Positions 32,342 through 43,812 of a DNA stretch of 64,000 nt are shown one piece after another. The stretch lies in NCBI GenBank assembly GCA_004369045.1, contig ML213522.1, positions 118,862 through 182,861 on the forward strand. Reading direction: 5' to 3'. The notes beneath the pieces were generated by a model. That model made no database searches, had not been told where the DNA came from, and saw nothing but the letters and a program-made list of their open reading frames with translations. Each line of letters starts with the position of its first letter. The first letter of the stretch is position 1. This DNA comes from Heliocybe sulcata. Taxonomy: Eukaryota > Basidiomycota > Agaricomycetes > Gloeophyllales > Gloeophyllaceae. The position numbers were made by a program, and so were the translations under genes.

Positions 32342-33789
32342 TCACACCCAACCACCCAGTTCGACAGCAAACGCCACCGCGACCTTGGAGAACTCGAGCG
32401 CGTGCTCGAAGCTGAACTCGCCGTCCGCGAGATACATCGTGTCGTTGCTGGTATGAATGTACGGGTCGAACTCGGTGAACGGGTCGCCCTCTGTTGCGAA
32501 CGCGCCGGGGTAGCCGGCGCGGTGCCACGACATGTGGTCCGAGCCTGCACCCGGAAACAACTTGGCCCCTGAGAAGAATAAGGTCAGTGAGGAACGTTCA
32601 GGCCGGGAAGGGGCGCATACGTTGGACGGGGTAGTCAGCGTACTCTTCCGCTAACGAGATCGTGTACTCCGTAAGAGGCGTGTTAACGTCCGTCGTAATA
32701 AACGCAACAGTCGGTGTATGGCTCTGCTTCGTATATGCGGTCATATCAAACTGGATCATAGCTCTCACATCCCTTCCCAACGACTCATACTCAGCAGCCA
32801 CAGCACGCGATCCGAGCAACCCGCCTTCCTCGGCGGCGTACCAGTGAAACTCCACTGGATACTCGGGCGTGAAGCCTCTGTCGACGAGCGCCCTGAACGC
32901 CTCGAGGATGGTGACCGTGCCGCTGCCGTCGTCGTCCGCGCCTGGGGCGGGGAGGAGCGGGAAGCGGTAGTTCGCGGAATCTTGGTGCGCGCCGATGATC
33001 ACAGCTGCGGTCTTATTTGGTGAAGGGTATTTGGGCTCGAAACGCGCGATGACGGAGGACTGTGGAAATGTGTGCGTGAACTTGCGGAGGGAGAGGGGCG
33101 TGGAAGGGGGTGCCTTGGCGATGATCTATTGACGGGCTAGGTGTGTAAAAAACATTTCGAGAACAAGAAGGCTGTAGAACGTACATCCAGAACTTGGGAG
33201 TACACCCAGTGGCTACTAGCGCCACCGTTCTCGCTCTTGTAGAACCGGTTGAAGAAGCTCGTCAGCTTCTCGAGGTTGTCCTGCATGTTGTGAGCAGACA
33301 GATGCGAGATGACGTCCCGGACTTGCGTGCCATATGATATCTTTGGGAATTCTGGGACCTTATAAATACACACTGCACTACTAGCCCATGCCCGCTGCAC
33401 TCACCAGTAACAGCCAGAGCCTTCAGCGCATTCTTCTTGCCCAAGTCCTGAGTCTCCGTAGTGTCCGTGAACTTTATGCCCTGCTGATGCAACCTCAGCT
33501 TGTCCCCTTCGGTCACCCACTCCGCATTCTCTTCGGAATCTTGGATGCCCCAAATGTGCAACAGACGCGGCTCGTCGAGGTCAGCTGCACCCGCCGGATC
33601 GACCAGCTTATAGAGCTCGACTGGGTCAGAGGTGAGCTCGGAGAACTCCTCTATGCGTTCTAGCAGCTGGTTCTGAGACGAGAGGCCGGCAGAGTCCGTG
33701 TTATCCTGGAGACCGAGAACTGTTTGTAACGGGTCCGCGGAAACGAACGCCGAGAGGGCAAGAGCGACGAAGGATAGTGAAAGCCTCAT
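32342..33789 (-). CDS. Secreted leucyl-aminopeptidase-like M28 zinc peptidase
   Basis: The start at 33789 gives a signal peptide, [18 protein letters not shown], and then an inhibitor-like propeptide containing [12 protein letters not shown]. The mature enzyme has [11 protein letters not shown] (first Zn His), [20 protein letters not shown] (bridging Asp), [20 protein letters not shown] (general base Glu and Zn Glu), [11 protein letters not shown] (Zn Asp), [12 protein letters not shown], and [10 protein letters not shown] (second Zn His). The set of ligands matches the fungal Lap1/Vibrio aminopeptidase group of family M28, which removes N-terminal hydrophobic residues and acts outside the cell. 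Introns of about 50-60 nt interrupt it several times. The protein ends with [12 protein letters not shown]. All catalytic residues seem intact. It diverges from the glutamine-synthetase-like gene. Confidence 0.92.
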
Positions 33790-34413
33790 CTTCGCCGTTA
33801 GAATCCTCGAAGCTCCTTATGGGTGACTAGACGAGGACGATACGTATACCGCCAGAGCAAGCCGCGCTCTGAACAAGCTGAGGCCCTGAGAAAGCGTGCC
33901 ATGGGGAGAGCACAGCCACACCGCCGGCAAAGGGTACTGCAATGTGCACACAGCGTCGAGGAGACATCGGACGGTCGACGCTATGAAAATGCACAGAGGA
34001 GCTCGACTGTGAGATGATTGCATTTCTATGCGTGCATTCCGGTGTAATACTAGTTCCTTACTCGGAAAAGAACGGATACCTGGGCTTCTCACGCCTTTAC
34101 AACACGCGGCCGTACGTATGTAGCATTCCAACAGCCGCTACTTGCTGGCCTAATCCTCAAGTTACAGTACTGCTGGAGGCCACTCCGATATGCTTTCGCT
34201 ACTACAAAACGGCCGATTACCATTCGAGGCTCCTCTGCCGCCTGTCCGACCTGTCACTCGCAGTCAAAGGCGGGGCTGCTTCCTGCTTCGGAAACCGAAC
34301 AATGCACGGCTTGACATCATTCGAGGTACCTGTCCCTACTTAAAGCTTGTGCCTCTCTCCTCATTTCAGCACACTCCAACCACCTCCTCCAAGGATACAT
34401 ACTCTAAAGCACT
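33790..34413. other. Shared upstream region of the aminopeptidase and glutamine-synthetase-like genes
   Basis: Divergent spacer of 624 bp. No gene is supported, although short frames exist. It likely holds both promoters. Confidence 0.5.
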
Positions 34414-36066
34414 ATGTCTGCGAGCTATGGCATCAAGTTCACTCCCCAGAACCAGGGCAAGGCACCTGCGCTTACCCTCGACGACCTCCGAGACGCGTCA
34501 AAACACATCAAATTCATACGCGTCCAATGGGTCGACTTCATCAATACGGTCAGATACCGCGTGCTGCCGGTCGGGTACTTCCTCGACCTGTGCTCCTCCG
34601 CGCGCCCGGGCTTCACCATCGACTCCAACGTCTTGGGCCTCGTCTTCGTCTCGCTCGCAGAGGGCTTTGATTCCTGCTGGGAGTACCTGTACTCGCCGGA
34701 CCTCGCAACTCTGAGAATATGCCCGTACGCCCCGGGTCACGCCAGCGTCATGGGCTGGTTCCAGCAGAAGGAGCATATTACCGGAAAGGACGGCAAGGAG
34801 ACTCTCGACGTCGACCTGTGTCCAAGGACTACCCTCAGGCGAATAGAAGAGTAAGTTTGTAGTTTGTTGTATGTTTTGGGGCAGCTGGTTTGACGTCTTG
34901 GCTGTAGGAATGCCAAACAGGAATGCAACGTCGAATTTCTGGTCGGCTTTGAAGCCGAATTCATCTTGCTCAAGTCCACCGACCCAGTAGAGGTAATCAA
35001 CAACCGCGGGTATTGCAGTTCCACTGCCCTACCATCAGGCAGTCTCGAGGCGAAAGTCTTGGAAGAAATCGCAGAGTGCTTGGTCAAAGCGGGCATCGAT
35101 CTGCAGATGTATCACGCCGAGGCCGCTTCCGGCCAGGTAATGCCATCTCAGCAGTTCCAAAATTTTCCATGACTGTTGACGTTACGTTAATGATAGTACG
35201 AGGTCGTAACCGGCCCGCTCACCCCTCTCAAGGCTGCTGACGCGCTAGTCTTCACCCGGGAGACAATCTACAACGTCGCATCCAAGCACGGCCTCCGCGC
35301 GACCTTCGCGCCACGTCTCTCCAACAACGGCTGTACGTAATCCCATCCACCAAGCCACCGGGTTCACTAACACTCCATCATCGCAGCCGACCCAGGGTCC
35401 GGCGCGCACACGCACATCTCCCTGCACTCCCCCTCCGCCCCACCCCTCCCTCCCTCCCCCGACGCGCACCTCACGGCCCTCGAAGCCGCCTTCGTCTCCG
35501 GCCTCCTCGCCTCCCTCCCCGCCGCATGCGCCCTCACGCTGCCCACCCGCGCCTCCTACGCGCGCATGGACGACGGCGTCTGGAGCGGCGGCACCTGGGC
35601 CGCCTGGGGCCCCGACAACCGCGAGACGCCCGTGCGCCTCTGCCCCGCCAAGGTCAACCACTTTGAAGTCAAGTGCGTGGACGGCACGGCGAACCCGCAC
35701 TTGGTGTTGGCGGCGCTGCTGGGCGCTGGCTTGCATGGTGTAAGAAAGGGACGGCGGTTGGAGGTGAAGGGTACTAGGGAGATGCCCGCTAGTCTCAGTG
35801 AGGAGGAGAGGGCGAGTTTGGGGATAAAGGATAGAATGCCTCGGGAGCTGGATGAGGCCAGACAGAACCTTGCTGGACCAGCCGGTGCTGTCCTACGGGA
35901 CGTTCTCGGGGAAGGCTTGGTCGATGCGTATCTTCGGGTTAACCAGGTACGCAGTTAGCCGTATATGATGAGGTGAGACTGACTGAGGTTGCCTTAGAAA
36001 CTTGATAAATGCATGGAAGAAGGAACGCCGGAGGAAGTCACCAGGCGCATGATCGAGAACTATTGA
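34414..36066 (+). CDS. Glutamine-synthetase-fold enzyme (FluG C-terminal/LGSN-like)
   Basis: The start at 34414 gives MSASYGIKFTPQNQGKAPAL. The N-terminal beta-grasp part includes KFIRVQWVDFINTVRYRVLP. The catalytic domain has FLVGFEAEFILL (metal Glu), YHAEAASGQYEVV (the H/Y-x-E-x-x-x-G-Q-x-E element), GSGAHTHISLH (nucleotide/ammonia region), CPAKVNHFEVKCVDGTANPH (substrate Arg/Glu block) and LVLAALLGAGLHGV. The order is that of class I/III-like GS proteins, but the sequence differs from housekeeping GSII. The fungal FluG protein has this domain after an amidohydrolase, which is absent here. An exon with very C-rich DNA (35425-35465) makes a PSAPPLPPSPD insertion. Introns are at 34852-34907 and about 35135-35197, about 35334-35386 and about 35949-35997. 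Activity on glutamate is not certain. Confidence 0.85.
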
Positions 36067-36142
36067 TGCCATACAGTTAGGAAGCAAAGAGAATACATGA
36101 TGATGTAGAGCGGTAACATTACAAGTGTCGCAATAGACATGG

Positions 36143-36953
36143 TCACTCAGACCCAACCACCCATCTCGTAGCTCCATCTTGATGCCAGCGCGCCTGCGAC
36201 TCGAGTTGATATGAATGGACTCTTGGGACCCTAAGAGCAGCATGTCAGACCCTGTGCAAACAGACAGAGGTTCCCCCTACGCACGCTTGTTGCTTCGTGA
36301 TCCAGCACTCCTCCCCCGACCTCGACATCTCACCATGCGCCTTCATTGACACTGCAAGAGATACGTGCCCCCAACAAACACGATCTCCTGAAGTGCCAAC
36401 AAAGGTGATACACATGGGTTGGGATGAGATTACCAAGGCCGGTCCGTCCTCCCGTCTTCCCCCGTCTGCCGATAGTTTGAAACTGTCCTAATAAAATAAA
36501 ATGCGGCCAGTTGTCAACGCGTGCCATGGAAGGGAGCAGAGATGAGGTGAAGTCGTGAAATCGTACCCGTGATGTCCCACGTCCCAGCTGTCCGCGAAAC
36601 AGGCTGGCGAACGTAACGCCGGTACTTTATCGGGTACGCAATGTCAGCAAATAAAGTAACGACTAACACGCAGGAGATGAAGAAGACCATTGTCCACGAC
36701 ACCTGTATCCTATTCCTATGCTTGTGACATTCCTCCGATCCATGCGCTTGAGATGGACGAATGATGACCGACACTTGAGGATGGGTCGATGACTAAACTC
36801 TACAGGTCGATCGGGCTAGCTGGATGAACCGTATGAGATTCAATACTCAACGAAGGCATATCAGACCAAGGCTTACCCATTGCGGCCATCCTTGTCCCCG
36901 CGGACGACTGGAGTGTCGCCAGTACCCGGCGACTCGAAAGGGCGCGCTTGCAT
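36143..36953 (-). CDS. Probable single-pass membrane protein, unknown family, C-terminus uncertain
   Basis: Exon 1 (36953-36877) encodes MQARPFESPGTGDTPVVRGD and more, with a GTAAGC donor. After an intron of about 167 nt, exon 2 (36709-36567) continues in phase with IQVSWTMVFFISCVLVVTLF, a clear membrane helix, then KYRRYVRQPVSRTAGTWDIT. The next exon begins near 36490. Several frames stay open there, and I could not choose between stops near 36330 and 36143. The layout, a short cytoplasmic N-terminus, one helix and an extracytoplasmic domain, is common in fungi. No family is recognised. It converges with the GS-like gene. Confidence 0.5.
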
Positions 36954-37259
36954 TTGGTCTTACTCTGAACACCTGATGATCTGGTATACAGGCTGGTAAG
37001 CTGGTGCTGACTGGACTGTGAGGACTTGGCAGCAGTGTGCTATGACACGAGAGCGTTCATGTCGGTTTAGCTGCAGCTCTATCTTCTAGACCGAACCCTT
37101 CAGCATCTCAAGACTTGGGAGAAAGCATGCTACTCACCGAAGCCTTGCATCGACAGCCCCGAGCATTCTTGAGGGGCCTAAGATAGCCCGCAGGTCTAGG
37201 ACAGGTAGGTCAAATGGTTAGCACAGTTACTCATAGTTTCGGACACAAATGACAAAGGA
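36954..37259. other. Intergenic region, no gene seen
   Basis: Likely promoter of the membrane-protein gene. No notable repeat. Confidence 0.45.
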
Positions 37260-38036
37260 AAATCAGAGATCGAGCTGGGTAACCCGTCCAACACAACAGT
37301 CCCCCGCCTTCCCGTCTCCGGCATCATACACCACACAGCAGCTCGCGACGTCCCCAACGCCATCGCGAGCGCGGTTATGCATGACAACAACAGAGACGTT
37401 CCGGTCGAATGAACTGCGACACACAGCATCCGCTCGGCATGCGGAACAACCAAATGTGGAGGAAGAGACGAAGAATCTATCGCACGACACCTTCGGCAGA
37501 GATGAGATCTCGGCATCGCGCGTTATTGCTTCCTTTGTCGGGGATGCTGGCCAACATGGGAGATCGGTAAGGCTGCCTTGGGAGACTGAAGCTTGTACGG
37601 CCTTCGCTCTGATGAGATGTTGGAGACGACAGTGCGACCGGCAGACTTCTGCGCATACACGGAATAAATGTAAGCATGCAGTCAGACAAAACACAAATCT
37701 GTTACGTACCGAGACGTAGTCCAGCGCGCCTTGTAACCGACGAGAACTCCTAGAGCAACTCAAAGCAAAAGTATGATCAGCACACCGCATCCCATGCATC
37801 CTAACATATAAAAAAGACAAAGATCGAACACGTTCGCCGACCCCCATATCCATATCCAACCCCCACGTCCCCGACCATCCGGCACCCGGCGTCACGCACC
37901 ACTCAGCAACTCGCGACGTCCCCAACGCCATCGCGAGCGCGGTTATGCAGACAGCAGCGGAAGCGTTCAGATCAGAAGACGCATCCCATCCCCGGGTCCA
38001 AGTGAAAACGGCCCTCCCCGCAACACAAGCGAACAT
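37260..38036 (-). pseudogene. Tandemly duplicated coding segment; downstream copy frameshifted
   Basis: Two related segments lie 568 bp apart: copy A about 37318-37411 and copy B about 37880-37976. A 40-bp core is identical (37342-37381 and 37910-37949). On the minus strand copy B reads SDLNASAAVCITALAMALGT SRVAEWC. Copy A is similar but has one extra base just before the Cys-Ile codons, so the frame breaks; in the shifted frame it reads CITALAMALGTSRAAVWCMM. The segment looks like a short hydrophobic region. The frame containing copy B begins at an ATG at 38036 (MFACVAGRAVFTWTRGWDAS) and stays open through 37263. I do not recognise the family. One or both copies may be exons of small genes. 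Confidence 0.4.
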
Positions 38037-38147
38037 GGAACAACAGTCAGAAACCTGAACGACCGTCCTTCAGACAGCGCACAACGGCAAGACCACCTCC
38101 CCAAGCAAACAAAGCAAGCACGAAGAAGAAAAGTAGGAGCACAACAC

Positions 38148-38366
38148 CTATTGCATCATCAAGGACTTCCTCTTGAACGTGCCCGGCTCCGCATACGGCA
38201 TCCTCCTCCTCAACTCCCCAAGCTCCAGACGTCCCACCACGCGCGTCGGCCTCCCAATGTCGTTCGGGTCCTTCGTCAGCTCCTTCCACCAGGCCTGTAC
38301 CTTCCGCGCCTTCTGCTTCATGGCGTACTCGGCGTCGTAGGTCGCGCGAACGATCTTGTTCACCAT
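38148..38366 (-). CDS. Small basic protein of 72 aa, unknown
   Basis: The frame from ATG 38366 gives MVNKIVRATYDAEYAMKQKA, then RKVQAWWKELTKDPNDIGRP and a basic tail with ELRRRMPYAEPGTFKRKSLM. It is strongly basic with balanced composition, and codon use resembles neighbouring genes. An overlapping hydrophobic frame (38047-38289) ends GVVLLLFFFVLALFAWGGG and could be a 3' exon of this gene if an intron exists, but I found no clean junction. No family is recognised. Confidence 0.4.
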   Translation of the reverse strand: MVNKIVRATYDAEYAMKQKARKVQAWWKELTKDPNDIGRPTRVVGRLELGELRRRMPYAEPGTFKRKSLMMQ

Positions 38367-38928
38367 ATCGGATATCTATAAAGATGGGAGGTAAAGGGTT
38401 TAGTAATATATGTGCGGTGTGGGTACAGGTGCGGGGGGGTGCGTGAAAGGAAATGCAAGGATAGCTGGTTAGGCTGAGCGCAGGGGGTGGTACAAGACCG
38501 AAGATAATGAGCGAGTCAAAATCTTACCGTTCTCTCTCGTCCCAGGGCCGCTTTTATGTCTTCCTAAGCGCCTGTCTCGCGGGGTATGACAGCATTGCCC
38601 GCCGCATGTCTCGTTCATCTAGAAACAGACCGCACGGGTCGCCGCGAGTCAATCCGAGACAACATAGTCACGCAAAGCATGCCTGACTGGACTGTCCGCA
38701 ACTGCACGTTATTTCCGGCCACCGCATCTTCCGTCAATTGCACTCAGTCAGTAGCTTGAGAGACTCTGCGCAAAAGTGTCTCAAGCTATTGACTCAGAGC
38801 TACGATGTTGCGCATTGCGATATCGCCCGCTCTTGACGTCTTCTCATCCTAGTTGCGTCACCGGTCAACATGCAAACTTTGTTCGGCATATTTCCGAGCG
38901 ACGCGACCGGTCTGGAACACAACAGAGC
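38367..38928. other. Intergenic region, no gene seen
   Basis: Probable promoter of the 72-aa ORF and 3' region of UBA4. The palindrome-like stretch around 38751-38790 (TAGCTTGAGAGACTCTGCGC / TCTCAAGCTA) forms an imperfect hairpin. No coding frame supported. Confidence 0.4.
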
Positions 38929-40462
38929 TCAGTACACAGGAAACGCCGGGTCGACATCCCTCGTCCACGCCCGTAACCCGCCGATCACGTCCTTTATGTC
39001 GGCCTTACCCCCAACTTCCCTTAGAACACTCGCTGCGATCTGCGAGTCGTTCCCGAGCCGGCAGAGGACATATATCTCTTTCGTTTGTGTGTCTTGTTCG
39101 AGCAGGGAAGAGGACGAGGGGTCGGCGGTGAGCTCGCGCAGGGGAATGTCTATGGAGAGGATGTCAATGTAAATTAAGTGCAAGTGTAGAGCTGGAAAGG
39201 AGGGAGGCGCACTTGTTGAGGAAGGGAGGTGGCATATGCCAAACTCCGTACGTGGGCGGACGTCCAAGATCTTTACGCTACTTGTATCACTAGCGGATAG
39301 TCGGTTCTTGAGCGTCTGTGATAGTACACACCAATCCATTCATCAACGTCGTAATTAAATTTCAACGGACGCACCTTTGCAGATACCCGCGACCCTTCAT
39401 CCCCGGGCACCATCCCCAGCTTCTCCCAATCCGGCCGACTGCCGCCGCAGAATGCGACATAGTCCGTCTCCTGGATGCTCCCTTGTCTTGTGCCTTCCTG
39501 ACCGCAGGCGGGGCATGTTGCTCGCCGTGAGCGCAGCTTGATGCTGCGGAAGGGAGGCACCGACAGGGCGGAGTAGATGAGGAGCGAGGGTTTATTATCT
39601 GTATATTGTAAGCATGGCAGGCGCAGATTTGCCCTGAAACGTACCATGCAGCCCAGCGATTATCTTGATAGCCTCCACAGCCTGCAGAGTTCCAATCACA
39701 CCCGTCACCGCGCCGAGTATTCCCGTCTCCTCGCACGTCCCCGCGTTCTCCGGGGTTGGGGGCTTAGGAAATATACACCGATAACATGGGCCTTCGTTGT
39801 TGAGGTTGTATACGCAGAGCTGGCCGTCAAACTTCTGCGCGGCGCCGCTGACGAGAGGCTTGCCGAGAGCGACGGCGGTGTCGGAGAGGAGATAGCGTGT
39901 GGGAGCATTGTCCGTGCAATCGAGGATAACGGTGTATGGAGCGATCAGAGTGGGCGCATTAGAGGAGGTGAGGGCGCAGGTGTGGGCATCGATAGTTAAG
40001 CGGGAATTGAGGCTGGAAGAGCTCTGGGTTTAGTTGTGGGTTTAAAGAGAGGAGTGGTGGGTACGACGCTTTGAGGGCCTGGGCCACAGACTCGGCTTTG
40101 TACATACCGACGCGCTCTTCGGTGTGCAGTATCTGTCTTTGAAGGTTGGAGAGCTCTACAACGTCGTGGTCGACGATACCGATGCGACCTTGATAGGAGT
40201 AAATGAGATTGGGCCGCATAGAGCTCCAGTAAACTCACCAATACCGGACGCAGCCAAGTACTGCAGGGCCGGGCACCCTAGCCCGCCTGCTCCTACCACG
40301 ACGACTGAGGCGTTCTGTAGTGCGACCTGGCCTATTCAATCGTAAGGAATGGACTCGAGATAGGATTTCTGGCGTCGCACCGGGCAAGCCAAAGCCGTCC
40401 AGAATCATCTGTCGGCCATATCGCGAGTAGTCATCGAGATGGTTCAAGCTGGCGTCGGTCAT
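38929..40462 (-). CDS. UBA4: UBA4/MOCS3: E1-like adenylyltransferase with rhodanese domain
   Basis: The start at 40462 gives [20 protein letters not shown]. The adenylation domain has [20 protein letters not shown] (nucleotide loop), [20 protein letters not shown] (Asp and Arg finger), [23 protein letters not shown] and [11 protein letters not shown]. Zinc-binding CPAC follows. The C-terminal rhodanese domain has [16 protein letters not shown] and the active loop [11 protein letters not shown] with the catalytic Cys, ending [16 protein letters not shown]4 activates the ubiquitin-like protein URM1 and passes sulfur to it for tRNA thiolation; in many organisms it also serves MOCS2A in molybdopterin synthesis. 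Several short introns interrupt it. It diverges from the SDR gene. Confidence 0.95.
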
Positions 40463-40942
40463 ACTGGAATCAACCTTAATTTTACGAGGTTTCAGGGAGC
40501 CATGGATGGGTCGAAGTCAAGCTGAACGTACGAGTCAAGTAGGAGATCCAGACGTTATGGCAGGAATCGGTTCGAGCCTGTCGGAGATCTCCGGCTTTCT
40601 CTGTTTCGTGGGAAGAAGGCCGTCAAAAGCACTGCCACAACGCCCCACAACGTGTACTGCACTGCTGGAACGACTCGGCTACAGTCCTCTTTTTATTGTG
40701 ACAACATGATGGATCGCTCTTCATACATATCCAGATCACTACCTTGAGTTGACTCATTGAAAGCAGTTAGAGTATTCTTTGTTTCTGACCTGATTCTACA
40801 TTCCCAGAATTGCTCCATACGCATAGCTTCGTTGCTTCGTTGACACCCAGGATGACGTAGAAAATCAAGCCCATGATATCCATAGAATTCTTATAAGTGG
40901 CGATCCTTTGTTTCAGACGTGCTCCTTGCAAGACCTCCAGAC
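40463..40942. promoter_or_regulatory. Shared upstream region of UBA4 and the SDR gene
   Basis: 480 bp between divergent starts. No obvious element beyond AT-richer sequence near 40690-40900. Confidence 0.4.
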
Positions 40943-42312
40943 ATGGGTGCTTATTTATCTGCGTTCAGACAGACCTTCCCCGGGAAGCCAAAGTTCGACA
41001 TCGACCGCGATGTGCCAGACTTGTCGGGAAAAGTAATGATAGTGACTGGTGCTACCACCGGAATTGGCAAAGAAATTGCAAAGGTAAGTCGGTGTAACTG
41101 TTCGTGCTGTGTAGCGTCTCCGCACATTACTCATATCCCCGCAGGGTCTACTGCGACGCAACGCAAAAGTCTACATCACCGCGAAAAGCCATGGCAAGGC
41201 TGAGGGGGCCATTGCCGACCTCGAGAAGGCGTCGGGAAAGAAACCAGAGTATCTGATTCTCGACTTAGCGGACTTGAACTCTGTCAAGGTAGCCGCGGAA
41301 GATTTCCTAAGGTCAGCATCTCCCTCTTGTGTGCCGCCTCCATTGGACTAATCTCCACGCGCTTTCTACAGCAAAGAGACGCAAATTCATGTTCTCTTCA
41401 AAAATGCGTAGGTTTACATTATACACCACCGATTCATACTCAAACTTAGATGGCTAGAGGAGTGCAAGACGCTCCCATCGACTGGCTGACCGCCCAAGGT
41501 TACGACCTCCACATCGGCACCAACGTCCTTGGCCATTTTTACTTCACCCACCTCCTGCTCCCTACTCTTCTCTCCACCGCCAAATCCCTTCCGGAAGGCA
41601 AAACGCGCGTGATCAATACCTCTTCCTCGACGCACCTCCAGGGTGGGCTCGACTACACGACGTTCCGGGACGGGAAGGAAAGAAGAAAGTTGAGCAGTAG
41701 AAAGCTGTACGGGCAGAGTAAATTTGTGAGTCACCCATCTTCAGTCTCCGTAATGGTTTTTGAAGTGGATTTGGCGATATCTTGTGTTTAGGGAACGCTG
41801 GTCTTCGGGAAAGAGCTCGCAAGAAGATACGGAGATCAAGGCATCGTTTCTGTCGCAGTCAACCCAGGTCCGCCAGCCACCGACCTCATCTGTGCCCTGC
41901 TTCCCTGACTACTACAATTCGACAGGCAGCATCCAGAGCGACATCCGGCGATACACTCCGCGCCTGCAGCGATGGATCAACGTAAGTGGCCATCACCTAC
42001 TCAGTATGCCATAACCGACCTGTGCACGCACGTCCCTCAGCAATTCAGCCTGCACCCGACCCCATACGGCGCAGTCACGCAGCTATGGGCAGGTACGACA
42101 CTAGAGGGACTCGATATGAACGGGAAGGTACGCCTTCCCCTACGCTTCCTTGATGGGATGCTCGAGAGCGATGCTGACATGGGTCGCGATGAAAGTACGG
42201 CGTCCCCTGGGCACGCGAAGGCCCGCCGAGGAAGGATGCGGAGGACCCGGAGGTGGGGAGGAAGTTTTGGGAGTGGATGGATGACCAGGTCAAGGAATTC
42301 GAAGTGGCGTGA
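40943..42312 (+). CDS. Short-chain dehydrogenase/reductase, retinol-dehydrogenase-like
   Basis: The start at 40943 gives MGAYLSAFRQTFPGKPKFDI. The Rossmann motif is TGATTGIGKEIAKGLL. LILDLADLNSV supplies the adenine-pocket Asp. The structural motif reads KNAG after the intron about 41406-41456 is removed, in place of the usual NNAG. The catalytic Ser lies in INTSSSTH and the Tyr/Lys in LYGQSKF. VAVNPGSIQSDI is the usual PG motif. The C-terminus LWAGTTLEGLDMNGK matches fungal NAD(P)-dependent carbonyl or retinol reductases. Several short introns. Substrate unknown. Confidence 0.9.
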
Positions 42313-42705
42313 ACGTAGAAGCTTGCTTGGTTTGCGATGTTGCGATGTAAGAATTATGGATTGAGTGTATGACTACGATGTATACCCTGTATGAAGAGAG
42401 CTGATAGTCTATAGGTCAGACAGATCGAGCTCCAGGAATACGGCTATTCTGCCAGATCTCTGATAGCCTCATCTCGGTTCAGTAATGCCTACGGTATAAT
42501 GAAGAACTAAATAAACAACCGGAGCCTATCCGTCATAATTGAAACGAACCTTCCCAGTTTATGTCCTTATACTCCGGTAACACTACCGCAAACACTAATG
42601 TGCAGAGAGCGGTCTGTCGAAGAGCACTCGGATGTGGCGGAGTCGGACGTGGGTCGATCTCATTAAACGCGGTCGGTGGCTGTGCATTCTTCAGCTACTC
42701 CCAGC
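42313..42705. other. Intergenic region, AT-richer
   Basis: About 390 bp between same-strand genes. No supported gene. It carries the SDR 3' end and the APC10 promoter. Confidence 0.45.
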
Positions 42706-43604
42706 ATGGCCGCAAACGTGCCGCCAACTCAAACCGCACTTGCTGCCGCCGTGCCACCGACAGCGAACGCCGACGGTCTCCCTATCGTTCACCCAGGAAA
42801 GTATTACTTTCTCGTAGCTCGGACGACTGGCTGATACTCGATGCGTCTGCAGGTAGGACGGTCCCAAAACTTCCCTGGCCGGACATCGGTCACACAGGTC
42901 GATGGACAGTCTCCTCGTATAAATTTGGCTTCGGGCCTGAGTGCCTGACGGACGGCGACCCAGAGACCTTCTGGCAGTACGTTCCTCTCCTCCGTTCTCT
43001 CCCTACCTACTCATAATCATTCAGCTCCGATGGTGGGCAGCCACACTTCATCATGATCGAGTTCAATGGGAGAACAACCATCCAAGTACGTGATCTGATA
43101 CTCCACGCGACCGCGAACGAACATCTCGCACCAGTAGAAAGTATCCGTCCACCTCTCCTTCCCCTTCGACGACTCCTACACCCCATCTACCATCGCGGTC
43201 CGCGCCGGCACCGGTCCTTCTGACTTGCAGGATATCCGTGCCATCACGCTCGATAAGCCCGACGGCTGGATAACATTCGACGTCACCACCGAGCCGAACG
43301 AGGATGGGGATGGCTTGTACGCATGTTCCTCTCTCCAATCTGTGGATTGCACTCCTGAGACCTTGTGAACAGTAAACCCGTCGGCGCATACGTGCTGCAG
43401 GTCATCGTCCTCGCAAATCACATGAACGGTAAAGACACGCACATCCGCGGGTTGCGTATCCTTGCACCGGCAGAGTACGCATCGGTCCTCGCATTTTTCC
43501 CATTCGCATGCTGAATCTTTATTTCTTGCAGGGAAGAAGGCGATGACGGCGATCCATTCAAGTTCAAAAGCCAGTGCTATACACTGTACCAAACCCTCCG
43601 CTGA
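42706..43604 (+). CDS. APC10: APC10/DOC1, substrate-recruiting subunit of the anaphase-promoting complex
   Basis: The start at 42706 gives MAANVPPTQTALAAAVPPTA. After an intron ending GGTAG (acceptor at about 42857) the frame gives TVPKLPWPDIGHTGRWTVSS, the conserved N-terminal DOC motif. Then YKFGFGPECLTDGDPETFWQ, SDGGQPHFIMIEF, VSVHLSFPFDDSYTPSTIAV and RAGTGPSDLQDIRAITLDKP follow, and HIRGLRILAP. The DOC-type jellyroll recognises degrons together with Cdc20/Cdh1. The C-terminus ends YTLYQTLR, where orthologs end in Ile-Arg that contacts APC3; here it is Leu-Arg. Several short introns. It converges with the DDT-PHD gene. Confidence 0.92.
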
Positions 43605-43812
43605 CTGTCCAGTCGCAATGAAATGACTTGAATTCGAATGTGGGCATCCTATGGTATACCAATGCTATTACAAATACGTTATACAGAGCTATTGTTGTAA
43701 GTTACATCTGAGTCAGTTAAAGCGAGAAGACCCGGGCAGACGACGCTGAAATGCAGCTACGTGTAACTATATGATCTAGTTATTCTAGATATTAACATAT
43801 CCGGCACAATAA

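Noticed and set aside
35893-36243. Minus-strand 116-codon frame overlapping the GS-like gene end
   Set aside because: It overlaps the last exons of a well-supported gene on the opposite strand. Only its 5' part (above 36143) may belong to the membrane-protein gene.
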